From NCBI GenBank assembly GCA_964462685.1, contig CAYWYR010000001.1:1-64000 (forward strand): 64,000 nt of DNA, in the 5' to 3' direction. A program made the translations under genes and the position numbers. Each line of letters begins with the position of its first letter. Position 1 is the first letter of the stretch. Positions 1 to 9,247 of this stretch are shown here, piece after piece. Below the pieces are notes generated by a model that saw only the letters and a program-made list of their open reading frames with translations, was not told the DNA's origin and searched no databases. This stretch comes from CAYWYR01 sp964462685 (GTDB taxonomy: Bacteria > Bacteroidota > Ignavibacteria > Kapaibacteriales > UBA2268).

Positions 1-155
1 ACCTCCCTCGTTTTGTAGAAGGCTCGATGACTCACCTTACAAAACGGTCCCTCCATGAGGGACAATTAGCATATTGATGGGCTCTTCTATTGTCCCTCAC
101 CTAGGGACCGCTCGGCACAAAGAGTCTTCGATTTTGAGAGCCGAGCGAGGGAGGT
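1..155. repeat. Nested inverted repeats forming a four-way junction
   Basis: Four helices close on each other with no unpaired base at the junction. P1 pairs 1-10 with 146-155 (ACCTCCCTCG / CGAGGGAGGT). P2 pairs 11-17 with 38-44 (TTTTGTA / TACAAAA). P3 pairs 45-52 with 103-110 (CGGTCCCT / AGGGACCG) and is continued, across a 4x4 internal loop, by 57-66 with 89-98 (GAGGGACAAT / ATTGTCCCTC). P4 pairs 111-116 with 140-145 (CTCGGC / GCCGAG). All pairs listed are Watson-Crick. No ORF fits here. It could be a structured RNA or a fold-back/REP-like mobile repeat; P1 may run past the left edge. The pairing is seen directly, the function is not known. Confidence 0.6.
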
Positions 156-391
156 TTCTTAACTCCGATTAATCAATTAACTCAGGTTCTATCTAACAAT
201 GGGTTGCAACCCCTTGTTGATTTATATTTGTGATTTCTCTACAAGCTCGAGAGGACAACTTCTCTCCTAGTTATTCAGAGTTCGCTGAGACACCCCATCC
301 TAAATCCTTCCACCCAAGGGAAGGACTTGAAGACAATTTACCCTTCGGAAGGGTTGGTAGCAGCATTTCCCACTTTTAATCCGCTCCCCCC
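156..391. other. Non-coding stretch with further hairpins
   Basis: No credible gene. It holds a hairpin at 195-218 around the perfect palindrome GGGTTGCAACCC (201-212), a 7-bp hairpin at 305-311/319-325 (TCCTTCC / GGAAGGA) and a 7-bp hairpin at 340-346/348-354 (ACCCTTC / GAAGGGT). The last lies just downstream of the oligopeptidase stop codon and could help end its minus-strand transcript, although no clear T-run follows. Together with the neighbouring junction element it resembles the intergenic hairpin repeats common in this group of bacteria; that comparison is inference. Confidence 0.45.
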
Positions 392-2485
392 TTACTTAAT
401 CGAACCTTTTCTTATCCCTATTAAAAAAGCATAGTTCAGGGCAACGTCCTCAAACTGCTTATATCTACCGGACTGGCCACCGTGCCCTGCTTCCATCTCG
501 GTTTTGAAAAGGATCAGGCTCTCACCGGTGTTGTGTTCTCTCAGTTTCGCTGTCCATTTTGCGGGTTCCCAATACTGTACCTGGCTATCGTGGTAGCCGG
601 TGGTTATCAGAATGTTCGGATATTCCTGCGCGGAGACCTGATCGTAAGGCGAGTAGGAAAGCATATACCTATAGAACTCCTCTACATTCGGGTTCCCCCA
701 TTCGTCGTATTCGCCTGTGGTGAGCGGGATGGAATCATCCAGCATAGTGGTAACGACATCTACAAATGGTACGGCGGCTATCATCCCCCGGAAGTCCTGC
801 GGGGCGATGTTTGCAACCGCACCCATCAGCAAGCCGCCCGCGCTACCGCCCATGGCATAAAGTTCACTGCTGGCCGCTACCTGGGTTTTCTTTAGATATT
901 TACCGCAGTCAATAAAATCGGTGAAAGTATTCATTTTCTTAAGGAGTTTGCCGTCTTCATACCACTGCCGGCCCATATCGCCGCCGCCACGGATGTGAGC
1001 GATAGCATAACCGAAGCCGCGGTTCAGCAAGGATAGCCGAGAAGCTGAAAAGTAAGGCGACATGCTATATCCATATGATCCATAAGCGTATAGCAGTACT
1101 GGCAGATCAGGATTGTCGAACTCTTTTTTCACCACGTAGGAAATGGGTATCTTGGTTCCGTCCCTGGCTACGGCCATAAATCTTTTGGAAATATAATCTT
1201 CTTTATTGAATACGCCGCCTATTTCCTTTTCTTTCAGTGTTTCGGTTGTCTGTGTAAGCAGATCGGTTTGATATACTGATGGGGGAGTGGTCAGTGACTG
1301 ATATCCATAACGCATCTGGTCGCTGTCGATATCGGTATTTACTTCAAGGTAAGCCACATAGGCCGGATCATCAAATTTAACCCTGTATTCAAATTCCCCG
1401 GCGTTTAGCTTATAAACAGATAAATGCGAAAGTCCATCTTCCCGCTCCTCTACGACAAGTCTTGTAGCGAAAAGATCGAAATCATCTATAAATATATTAT
1501 CATTTCCTTTAATCAATGGGTCTGAGCCAGCGATAGAGCTCTCCTCCATCTGCATCCTGTATATGGAAAAGTTCTTGTGATCTTGATTACTTCTGATATA
1601 GAAGAATTCATCTTTATGATCGGGCTGATATTCATGCCCTCTTTTCCTTGGTATTATTACCTTCGGCTCTGCTTTAGGTTGATCGGTTTTGATATAACTG
1701 TATTCTGTCGTCAAGGTAGAATCCGATCCGAAAAAGATCACTTTCCCGGATTTTGATCTATAGCAGTAAGCTACAAACGTATCGTCATCTTCTCTGTAAA
1801 CAGTTGTTGGGTTGAGATCCAAAGGGATGCCGTCATCATTTGTCGATGAAGCGTCAATACCTTCCTCTAATGCTTTTGAGATATCTATCCTGACTACTTT
1901 GTTTGATCTTAATGTAGTTGTGTCTTTAAGGGTGATAAAAAGTGTTCTGTTGTCATCGGCCCAGGCACAGCCCGCGGTGTTGGGTATTTTGATACCGAGG
2001 TCAGTATCATGCTCAATATCCTTTATTTTCAGATCATAAAGTCTTCGGGAAACCGTATCTGTCGAATATGCAAGTAGTTTGGAGTCTGGTGATACCTGTT
2101 TTGTACCCAAAGCAAAGTATTCATGCCCTTCGGCAAGTAAATTTGCGTTCAAAAGAACACTCGGGTCGGATAGGTCGTCAAATGTCGCCCTGTAATATGT
2201 GGGATATTCAAGCCCGCTCTGGTAAGCCGACCAGTACCAGTAACCTCTCAATTTGTACGGTACCGACATTTCATCGGGTATCACTCTGTCTTTCATTTCC
2301 TCAAACAGTTCCTGCTTTAGCACTGATATAGGCTCAAGAACATGGTCAACATATTCATTTTCCTCCTTCAGATAGCTGATAACTTCTGTGGCATCTCTTT
2401 TATTCATCCAGAAATAATCGTCGATTCTCTCGTGGCCGTGTTTTTCGAGTACTTTGGATATTTTTTTTGCTTTGGGAGGTTGCAT
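392..2485 (-). CDS. ptrB: Oligopeptidase B (S9A serine peptidase)
   Basis: A 697-residue prolyl-oligopeptidase-family enzyme, the usual size for oligopeptidase B, which cleaves short peptides after basic residues. An N-terminal beta-propeller (about 70-410) gates a C-terminal alpha/beta-hydrolase domain (about 425-697). The catalytic triad is visible: Ser548 in GGSAGG, Asp633 in GYHDSQV and His668 in AGHGG. There is no signal peptide, so it should act in the cytosol or, less likely, the periplasm. It diverges from mreB across 182 bases and has no operon partner in the window. The start at 2485 matches the typical family N-terminus. Confidence 0.93.
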   Translation of the reverse strand: MQPPKAKKISKVLEKHGHERIDDYFWMNKRDATEVISYLKEENEYVDHVLEPISVLKQELFEEMKDRVIPDEMSVPYKLRGYWYWSAYQSGLEYPTYYRATFDDLSDPSVLLNANLLAEGHEYFALGTKQVSPDSKLLAYSTDTVSRRLYDLKIKDIEHDTDLGIKIPNTAGCAWADDNRTLFITLKDTTTLRSNKVVRIDISKALEEGIDASSTNDDGIPLDLNPTTVYREDDDTFVAYCYRSKSGKVIFFGSDSTLTTEYSYIKTDQPKAEPKVIIPRKRGHEYQPDHKDEFFYIRSNQDHKNFSIYRMQMEESSIAGSDPLIKGNDNIFIDDFDLFATRLVVEEREDGLSHLSVYKLNAGEFEYRVKFDDPAYVAYLEVNTDIDSDQMRYGYQSLTTPPSVYQTDLLTQTTETLKEKEIGGVFNKEDYISKRFMAVARDGTKIPISYVVKKEFDNPDLPVLLYAYGSYGYSMSPYFSASRLSLLNRGFGYAIAHIRGGGDMGRQWYEDGKLLKKMNTFTDFIDCGKYLKKTQVAASSELYAMGGSAGGLLMGAVANIAPQDFRGMIAAVPFVDVVTTMLDDSIPLTTGEYDEWGNPNVEEFYRYMLSYSPYDQVSAQEYPNILITTGYHDSQVQYWEPAKWTAKLREHNTGESLILFKTEMEAGHGGQSGRYKQFEDVALNYAFLIGIRKGSIK

Positions 2486-2587
2486 AAGCTTGGGTTTAGC
2501 GGTATTGGTTATTGCGGTTTCAGATTTGATCTGTGATATGTACGCACAATGTTACCTATTATTAAGGACAAGTTTATAAAATCCAAT

Positions 2588-2614
2588 TTTGTCATCTAAA
2601 AAAATATATCTTTG
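2588..2614 (+). promoter_or_regulatory. Possible mreB promoter
   Basis: TATCTTTG at 2607-2614 fits the Bacteroidota -7 element TAnnTTTG, 53 bases before the mreB ATG. The nearest TTTG (2588-2591) is only 15 bases away, shorter than the usual 18-20, so the -33 half is doubtful. Confidence 0.4.
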
Positions 2615-2667
2615 CATAATCAGTGTTACCTATATTACTACAAAACATTCCAATTCTGAACTGATAA

Positions 2668-3693
2668 ATGGGTCTTTTTAATTTTTTTTCCAGCGAGGTC
2701 GCAATAGATCTCGGAACAGCCAACACTTTGATCTGGGTCAAGGGTAAAGGGATCGTACTCAATGAGCCATCGATCGTAGCATACAGCAAAGACAGTAAAC
2801 AGATAATAGCAATCGGGGATGAAGCCCAAGCAATGGTTGGGAAAACCCACCGCGATATTACTGTTACTCGCCCGATAAGGGATGGTGTCATAGCCGATTT
2901 CGAAATAACTGAGGGTATGCTTCGCGCTTTTATCAGAAAAGTAGCAACAAGCTGGCAGCCCGCGCAAAGAATCATCGTATCAGTTCCTTCAGGTATCACA
3001 CCTGTGGAAAAAAGAGCTGTACGGGATTCCTGCGAGCAGGCCGGCGCTAAAGAAGTTCACTTGATACCTGAGCCTATGTCCGCTGCTATAGGGATTGGTA
3101 TCGATGTAAATGATTCTCTGGGTAATTTGATAGTTGATATAGGCGGCGGTACCACTGAGATAGCCGTAATAGCTCTATCCGGTATAGTTGTGGACGAATC
3201 CATCAAAACGGCCGGCGACCAGATGAACAATGCCGTTGCTATGTGGTTCAGAAGGCAGCATAATATTCTGATAGGTGATAGAACCGCGGAACTGATCAAG
3301 TGCTCGGTAGGTTCTGCAATCCCGCTAGAAGAAGAGCTTGAAATTGAGGTTAAAGGCCGAGATCTTTTAGGCGGTGTGCCTAGAATGATAAGAGTGTCCT
3401 CAGCTGATATCAGGCAGGCTCTTTCCGAATCTGTGAACACAATAGTAGAAGCTATTCTCAAATTGCTTGAAAGAACACCGCCCGAACTATCTGCCGATAT
3501 ATTCGACCGCGGTATAATGCTATCAGGCGGCGGTGCATTACTGAAAGGGCTTGATAAAAAAATTATGGAAGTCACGAACCTTCCTGTCCATATACCAGAC
3601 AATCCGCTAGAAGCCGTAGCCCGGGGTACTGGTAAAGTACTCGATAATTTCAGCGAATACAAGAAAGTCTTACTTAAAACTTCAAGATTCTGA
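2668..3693 (+). CDS. mreB: Rod-shape determining actin MreB
   Basis: A 341-residue bacterial actin that forms membrane-bound filaments guiding side-wall peptidoglycan synthesis. Phosphate-1 motif AIDLGTANT is at 12-20, phosphate-2 motif IVDIGGGTTEIAV near 155-167, and adenosine motif GIMLSGGGALLKGL near 282-295. The N-terminus MGLFNFFS is a short amphipathic membrane anchor of the kind seen in MreB of Gram-negative bacteria. mreC follows after 26 bases and mreD after another 15, the classic mreBCD order, so rod-shaped growth is expected. rodA and the PBP2 gene are not next to it. Confidence 0.98.
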   Translation: MGLFNFFSSEVAIDLGTANTLIWVKGKGIVLNEPSIVAYSKDSKQIIAIGDEAQAMVGKTHRDITVTRPIRDGVIADFEITEGMLRAFIRKVATSWQPAQRIIVSVPSGITPVEKRAVRDSCEQAGAKEVHLIPEPMSAAIGIGIDVNDSLGNLIVDIGGGTTEIAVIALSGIVVDESIKTAGDQMNNAVAMWFRRQHNILIGDRTAELIKCSVGSAIPLEEELEIEVKGRDLLGGVPRMIRVSSADIRQALSESVNTIVEAILKLLERTPPELSADIFDRGIMLSGGGALLKGLDKKIMEVTNLPVHIPDNPLEAVARGTGKVLDNFSEYKKVLLKTSRF

Positions 3694-3719
3694 TTCAAGC
3701 ACAATTAAGCTGATTATTT

Positions 3720-4562
3720 ATGTATCAGATACTTGAAATACTCGACAGGTTAAAAGATTATATAGTTCTGGTTTTACTAGCAATTATAAGTCTCGCACTG
3801 ATCTCTATGACCGATTCCGAAAAAATCGGAGGCTATAAAGGCTTTGTGGTAGGTTCTGTTGGCTGGATCCAAAGCCAGTTCTCATGGATCCCGAACCCCC
3901 TTGCCCTAAAGAAGGAAAACCGCGCCCTAAGAGAGCTTAACATGTACCTCTCTTCCGAGGTTACCAAGAGCCGTAAAGCTATTGTCGAGAACGAGCGAAT
4001 GAGAAAAATGCTTGATTTCAAACAAGCGACGGAAATCCCTATTGTATCCGCCGAAGTTGTAGGTAAGTCATCTGTGGAGATGAGAAATTATATCACTCTC
4101 AACCGTGGCACAAGCGATAGCATATACCGCGGCATGCCCGTAAGAACACCACAGGGTTTGGTTGGCAGCATCATATCTACCGATGCAAACTATTCCCTAG
4201 TGGAGCTTCTTACAAACCGCAACGTAAGGGTTGCCACACAGATACAGCGATCAACAATTGACGGCATAATGACATGGGAGGGCGGCGAGGTATTCAAGAT
4301 AAAAAATATACCGGACTCCTACGATGTCAGGGAAGGAGATATAGTCTATACCTCAAATTTCAGCAATAAATATCCTGACAATATTCCGGTTGGTGAAGTA
4401 AGCGAGGTAGCCAAACCCCAAGGTACTATCTTTTTAGATGTAACCGTTAAAGCCTATGTTGACTTTGCTACGCTGAATGAAGTATTCGTAGTCAGATTTG
4501 TGCCCGACCCTACAAGAATGAAGCTTGTGGAAGAAATTGAAAAAAGACTCGCCAAAAACTAA
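3720..4562 (+). CDS. mreC: Rod-shape determining protein MreC
   Basis: A 280-residue bitopic inner-membrane protein. One transmembrane helix lies at about 14-30, then a charged heptad-like coiled coil (about 60-100), then the beta-rich periplasmic core with the family pattern around GMPVRTPQGLVGSI and a C-terminal beta domain. MreC dimers or filaments link MreB to the elongation PBP2/RodA pair in the periplasm. It sits between mreB and mreD in one operon. Length and architecture are typical. Confidence 0.95.
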   Translation: MYQILEILDRLKDYIVLVLLAIISLALISMTDSEKIGGYKGFVVGSVGWIQSQFSWIPNPLALKKENRALRELNMYLSSEVTKSRKAIVENERMRKMLDFKQATEIPIVSAEVVGKSSVEMRNYITLNRGTSDSIYRGMPVRTPQGLVGSIISTDANYSLVELLTNRNVRVATQIQRSTIDGIMTWEGGEVFKIKNIPDSYDVREGDIVYTSNFSNKYPDNIPVGEVSEVAKPQGTIFLDVTVKAYVDFATLNEVFVVRFVPDPTRMKLVEEIEKRLAKN

Positions 4563-4577
4563 TACCATAAAAGATTA

Positions 4578-5111
4578 ATGCCCTTAAAATTACCTGAAAT
4601 AAGCAGAACTCATAGCGCTTGGAGGTTCGTAACTTACATAGTAATGGCTCTGCTGATAGGTTATTTTATGATCATATTCAGTGAGTCTATTTCTGTAATG
4701 GGTATTACACCAATGCTTTTGGTAATACTAGTGATATGGATATCATTTGCGGAAAGCAGGCTTACCGCTACGTTGATGGCCTTTATAATCGGCTTTATGT
4801 TCGATGTGCTGTCCAGTGATATTTGGGGAACAAACGCTTTTGCGAAAACAATCACCGCGTTTATCGCATCTACTATTGTTATGTATTCAACCAGGGAAGG
4901 CCGGTTCTATACTCGCTTTAAGTTTTTACTTGTAACTATTATTGGAACCTTTATACATAATATTATTTACTTTTTCTTCCGTTTCACCCCCAGCACAATA
5001 GACTTCTATGACTTTGTGATAGAAAAAGGAATGTACTACACGGGATATACAGCCGTATTCGCACTTATCGCCCTGCTTATCAAGCCGCCAAGTAATGTGG
5101 AGAGCGATTAG
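4578..5111 (+). CDS. mreD: Rod-shape determining membrane protein MreD
   Basis: A 177-residue polytopic inner-membrane protein with about five hydrophobic segments, the last gene of mreBCD and 15 bases after mreC. MreD has weak sequence conservation, so the call rests on size, topology and gene order, with the segment GFMFDVLSSDIWGTNAF matching the family's conserved central loop. It converges on the minus-strand ABC-F gene with only 32 bases between stops and no strong terminator there. Confidence 0.9.
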   Translation: MPLKLPEISRTHSAWRFVTYIVMALLIGYFMIIFSESISVMGITPMLLVILVIWISFAESRLTATLMAFIIGFMFDVLSSDIWGTNAFAKTITAFIASTIVMYSTREGRFYTRFKFLLVTIIGTFIHNIIYFFFRFTPSTIDFYDFVIEKGMYYTGYTAVFALIALLIKPPSNVESD

Positions 5112-5143
5112 GTTGATTTATAGATGGAATTGGGAAAGTTGTT

Positions 5144-7081
5144 CTACTCCAACTCAATCAATTCTTCGCTTAGCTGCTCCCATCTCTTATTGGCAGAATT
5201 AAGTTTGGCGGTAAGCTTCTCGTACTCATCCTGAGAGGACTGGTAATCCGGCGACATATAAAATTCTGGTTCTGCGAATTTAGAATCGTACTTCTTCTTA
5301 TCTGTTTCCAACTCTTCTATTTCAGACTCAACTTTGGATAGCTCCTTTTCGAGTTTACTTCTGTCTCTATCGTTCTGTTTCTGATCCTTTCGGTTTGGCT
5401 GGCTCTTGCTTTGTGTGTTGGAGGCTTTTGACTTTTCAGGTAAATCCTTATCGCTGTCATATTCAAAGAAATCATCAACCGAACGGTTTTTGAGAAAGTC
5501 TTTTATATCGCCGAGATGTTCATGTATCTGCCTGTTTCGGAATTCAAAGGTCTTGCTTGTAAGCCCCTCCAAAAACTCCCTATCGTGTGATACTACCAGA
5601 AGCGTGCCTTCGTATTCCATAAGTGCTTGCTTAAGCACGTCTTTGGCAAGCATATCAAGGTGGTTTGTCGGCTCATCCATTATCAGGAAGTTGACCGGTT
5701 CAAGCATAAGCTTCGCCAGCGCCAGCCTTGCCCTTTCGCCACCCGATAGAACCTTTACCTTTTTATAGACCGCATCACCAGAAAAGAGAAAAGCGCCAAG
5801 TAGGGTTCGTACTTTACTTCTAAGTTCGCCTGTGGCAACATTGTCAATAACCTCGAATACCGTAGCGTCATCCCTAAGTAACTCCGCCTGATGCTGAGCG
5901 AAATACCCGATAGATACATTATGCCCTAGCTCAAGTTTGCCTTCATAACCTTCTGCCCCGGCGATGATTTTTGATAGGGTAGTCTTGCCTTCGCCGTTTT
6001 TACCAACAAACGCTACTCGGTCACCTCGTTCCATAGCAAAGTCTATATCCTTCAGCACGTCTGTTTTGCCATAGGATTTCTGTAGGTCTTTTGTCTCTAC
6101 AACAAGCCTACCTGATCTCGGCGGCTCAGGGAATCTGAACTTCATCGATTTGATATCGACCTCGTCCACATCGATAAGCTCAATCTTCTCAACCATCTTC
6201 GCTTTGGACTGCGCACGCGAAGCGAATCTCGCTTTAGCCTTAAACCTCTCGATGTATCTTTCTGTTTCGGCTATCTGCTTTTCTTGGTTTCGGCGCTGTG
6301 CTATCTGGGTTTCTCTTACTTCTTCACGGTAAACTACAAATTTTGAGTAGGGGAGATTGGTATCGTAAACATGCCCCCGAGATATTTCGATTGTTCTATT
6401 GGTTACCGCATCCAAAAAGCGCCTATCGTGGGATACTACCAAAAGATTACCTGAAAAATCCTTCAAAAAACCTTCTAGCCAAATTATCGATTCGATGTCA
6501 AGGTGGTTTGTCGGCTCATCCATAAGAAGGCAGTCTGGCTTTCTGAGCAGGATTTTTGCGAGCTCCACCCTCATCTGCCACCCGCCTGAAAACTCACTAA
6601 TCGGCCTGGCAAAGTCTTTTCTTTTGAAACCCAGCCCGCGAAGTATTGTCTCAATGTTTTTTTCGGCTTTGCTGGCATCGGTATGTGCAAGCATCTCGCT
6701 TTTGTTGGTAAGCTCTTCTATAAGTTTTGTATATGCATCGCTTTCATAATCGGTTCTTGAGGAAATCTCTTTTGTGATTTCGTCAATCCTTTTCTCGATG
6801 GAAAGTATTTCTTCAAGTGCTGAATATGCTTCATCCCATACCGACCTGTCCGACTCGTTATCTATTTCCTGCTTTAGATAACCTATCTTTATTGACCTCG
6901 GGATTGATATTGTACCGCTTTCAGGTGTCTGTTCGCCTGAGATTAGGCGTAATAAAGTAGATTTACCGTTACCGTTCCTACCTATCAGACCTATGCGGTC
7001 ATTCGGCTTAATAGCTATATTTACATTCTCAAATAAAAAATGGCCGCCGAACTGGACAGCGAGATTAGATAAGGTTATCAT
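5144..7081 (-). CDS. ABC-F family ATPase (Uup/EttA-like)
   Basis: A 645-residue soluble protein with two ABC cassettes and no transmembrane segment, so it belongs to the ABC-F translation or ribosome factors. Cassette 1 has Walker A GRNGNGKST (34-42), signature FSGGWQMRV (from about 164) and Walker B LLMDEPTNHLD (185-195). The charged linker (about 245-305) would reach the ribosomal E/P site. Cassette 2 has Walker A GKNGEGKTT (360-368), signature LSGGERARL (445-453) and Walker B LIMDEPTNHLD (466-476). A lysine/glutamate-rich coiled coil fills 565-645, as in Uup/YdiF/Vga-like members. It is the last gene of the minus-strand run with map. Which ABC-F subgroup it belongs to cannot be settled here. 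Confidence 0.92.
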   Translation of the reverse strand: MITLSNLAVQFGGHFLFENVNIAIKPNDRIGLIGRNGNGKSTLLRLISGEQTPESGTISIPRSIKIGYLKQEIDNESDRSVWDEAYSALEEILSIEKRIDEITKEISSRTDYESDAYTKLIEELTNKSEMLAHTDASKAEKNIETILRGLGFKRKDFARPISEFSGGWQMRVELAKILLRKPDCLLMDEPTNHLDIESIIWLEGFLKDFSGNLLVVSHDRRFLDAVTNRTIEISRGHVYDTNLPYSKFVVYREEVRETQIAQRRNQEKQIAETERYIERFKAKARFASRAQSKAKMVEKIELIDVDEVDIKSMKFRFPEPPRSGRLVVETKDLQKSYGKTDVLKDIDFAMERGDRVAFVGKNGEGKTTLSKIIAGAEGYEGKLELGHNVSIGYFAQHQAELLRDDATVFEVIDNVATGELRSKVRTLLGAFLFSGDAVYKKVKVLSGGERARLALAKLMLEPVNFLIMDEPTNHLDMLAKDVLKQALMEYEGTLLVVSHDREFLEGLTSKTFEFRNRQIHEHLGDIKDFLKNRSVDDFFEYDSDKDLPEKSKASNTQSKSQPNRKDQKQNDRDRSKLEKELSKVESEIEELETDKKKYDSKFAEPEFYMSPDYQSSQDEYEKLTAKLNSANKRWEQLSEELIELE

Positions 7082-7102
7082 GGGGTGGGGATATTATTCT
7101 GG

Positions 7103-9247
7103 TTACTTTATGCTTATTAGTGATTGAGATTTGATTGATTCCACCGCTGCGATTGTAGCTTTCGTAACGCTGATTATCTCATCAAAACTTATAGGTGAAG
7201 GCTGACCGTTGCGGATTGACTTGATAAGTGCTTCAAGCTCCGCTTTGATTCCTTTTTCCCCATTATACGTTTTATCTGTCTGCTTGCCAGCTTGATATAA
7301 AGTTATTTTCTCGAAATTATCCATTACGGCGCTTAGCCCGCCGCTATGTATTTCGCAATATTCTTTTGGTACTGATTTATCACCCGAGGATATATAGTGC
7401 AGAGTACCTACCGAACCGTCAGCGAATTTAATCGATACAGACACATTGTTATCTCCTGGCTGGTTCTTATCGCTTCCATGCATAGCAATAGATACTACGC
7501 TTTGCGGAAGGCTACCTGTAAGATAAACCATAGTATCGATAAAATGACAGCCTTCTCCTATGATCCTACCGCCTTGATCCACCTGCTGAGTCCAGTGTTC
7601 GGATGGTATAGCGCCCGCATTCACCCTGTAGATAATATTAAGGGGTTGGGAGCTTTTCGAGATAAACTCTTTTATATCGATAAAAGGCTTGGAAAACCTT
7701 CTGTTAAAGCCAACCATCAGTCGTGAGGGTGAGCCGTTTTTGGCTTCTATTATTTCCTGCAGCTCCTCTTCGTTTACACATAAGGGTTTTTCGCAGAATA
7801 CATCTTTTCCGGCTTTAATGCTTTCTAAAACATACTGGGCGTGGCTGTCGTGCCTAGTAGCGCATACAACAAGCGACACGTCTTTATCAGCGATAACCTC
7901 GCTGCCACTGGTTGTGGTTTTAGCAAATCCGAAATGCCCCCCCAGTGAGTTAGCATTTGCAGGGGTGGTAGTGGATAGGATAACCGGTTTTGTTTTCAGT
8001 TCTTTAAGCGGTGGCAGAAGATAATTCTGGGCGAACTGGCCAGCACCTATCACTCCCAAACCGATATCGCCTTCAATTTTCTTCCTTATAGGAATAGATA
8101 TAACTTTATCAGGTTTAGATCTATGCTCTGAGCTTGGATATTCCAATAATATCCCGAGATATTTTTCATCAGTATCGCCGGATACTAGCTTATATGCGTC
8201 CTCTGCATTACCGATCGAGTACCGGTGTGTAGTCAGTATGTTGACATCCAGTCTCCCTTGACTGATCAGATCGAGAACCGCTTTCATGTTTCGGTTTTCA
8301 GTCCATCTGACGTAGTGTAATGGATAGTCAATACCGCGCTCTTCATATTCAGGGTCGTACCGGCCCGGCCCGTAGCTGGCGGATATCGTAAGATTGATTT
8401 CTTTTTTGTAGAAAGGATGCCTGTTCAGGTCCATGCCGACTGCACCGACTATAACTACCGTTCCACGCTTTCGGCATATCTCCATCGACATATTCAATGG
8501 TTCGCTTGAGGAGGTTCCCGCGGTGATGATCACCGAGTCACATCCATAGCTGTCAGTAGCTGATAAAATAGTAGAAACCGCATTTTTATCACTTTCTAAC
8601 ACTAATTCGCATCCTGATTTTTTTGCCTGCTCGAATAAGGATTTATCGATATCCAAACCTATCACCCTGCATCCCGCAGCGCGTAGATATTGAACTGTCA
8701 TCTGCCCTATAAGCCCTAGCCCGATTACTGCAACTGTATCACCCAGCGAAGGGTTTGCCTGCCGGAACCCCTGCATCGCGATTGACCCTACAGTAGCGTA
8801 AGAAGCATCTTCAAGGCTAATGCCTTCTGGTACTTTTACAGCTAAATTCTTAGGTATGGCAACATATTCGGCGTGATTGGCAAGCCCTGCACCACCTACT
8901 GCCACTTTATCACCAACGGCAAAATCTCTGCATCTGCTCTCTACGACAGTGCCTGAAGCGGAATATCCAAGCTGTTTATATGAATCAAGCTTTGCTTGTA
9001 CACGCCTTACAGTTTCTTTAACGCCCTGTTTTTTAACGGTATCCATTACAAGTTTAACCTGATCGGGCTGTTTCCTAGCTCGATCGACTAAACTTCCTTT
9101 GGCATTATCTACAGATGTTTTTTCTGTACCGGCGGAAATTAGAGACCAGGCTGTACGAACGAGCACACCTTCTTTCGGGCATTCCGGCGGGGGAACGTCA
9201 ACCACTTCAATCTTCCCGTTCTTTTGATATTGGAGCACTTGCTTCAA
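7103..9247 (-). CDS. Bi-domain oxidoreductase: MDR dehydrogenase + Gfo/Idh/MocA
   Basis: A 714-residue fusion. Residues 1-370 are a medium-chain dehydrogenase/reductase with NAD(P)-binding motif VIGLGLIGQ (174-182) but without an obvious catalytic zinc cysteine. Residues 395-714 are a Gfo/Idh/MocA oxidoreductase with the Rossmann motif GVIGAGQFAQ (398-407) and the catalytic-lysine motif EKP (486-488). Such fusions usually sit in polysaccharide or sugar-nucleotide loci; the substrate is unknown. Here it overlaps map by 4 bases (start and stop share ATGA) and precedes the ABC-F gene by 21 bases, so the three are probably co-transcribed although their roles do not obviously connect. Confidence 0.88.
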   Translation of the reverse strand: MKQVLQYQKNGKIEVVDVPPPECPKEGVLVRTAWSLISAGTEKTSVDNAKGSLVDRARKQPDQVKLVMDTVKKQGVKETVRRVQAKLDSYKQLGYSASGTVVESRCRDFAVGDKVAVGGAGLANHAEYVAIPKNLAVKVPEGISLEDASYATVGSIAMQGFRQANPSLGDTVAVIGLGLIGQMTVQYLRAAGCRVIGLDIDKSLFEQAKKSGCELVLESDKNAVSTILSATDSYGCDSVIITAGTSSSEPLNMSMEICRKRGTVVIVGAVGMDLNRHPFYKKEINLTISASYGPGRYDPEYEERGIDYPLHYVRWTENRNMKAVLDLISQGRLDVNILTTHRYSIGNAEDAYKLVSGDTDEKYLGILLEYPSSEHRSKPDKVISIPIRKKIEGDIGLGVIGAGQFAQNYLLPPLKELKTKPVILSTTTPANANSLGGHFGFAKTTTSGSEVIADKDVSLVVCATRHDSHAQYVLESIKAGKDVFCEKPLCVNEEELQEIIEAKNGSPSRLMVGFNRRFSKPFIDIKEFISKSSQPLNIIYRVNAGAIPSEHWTQQVDQGGRIIGEGCHFIDTMVYLTGSLPQSVVSIAMHGSDKNQPGDNNVSVSIKFADGSVGTLHYISSGDKSVPKEYCEIHSGGLSAVMDNFEKITLYQAGKQTDKTYNGEKGIKAELEALIKSIRNGQPSPISFDEIISVTKATIAAVESIKSQSLISIK

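Noticed and set aside
1..155. Reading the junction element as tRNA, tmRNA or RNase P RNA
   Set aside because: No T-loop GTTCRANNC, no CCA end and none of the conserved core motifs of those RNAs; only the general cloverleaf shape is shared.
3057..3704. 215-codon minus-strand ORF inside mreB
   Set aside because: Shadow of mreB; Ser/Ile-rich composition with no family match and full overlap with an obvious gene.
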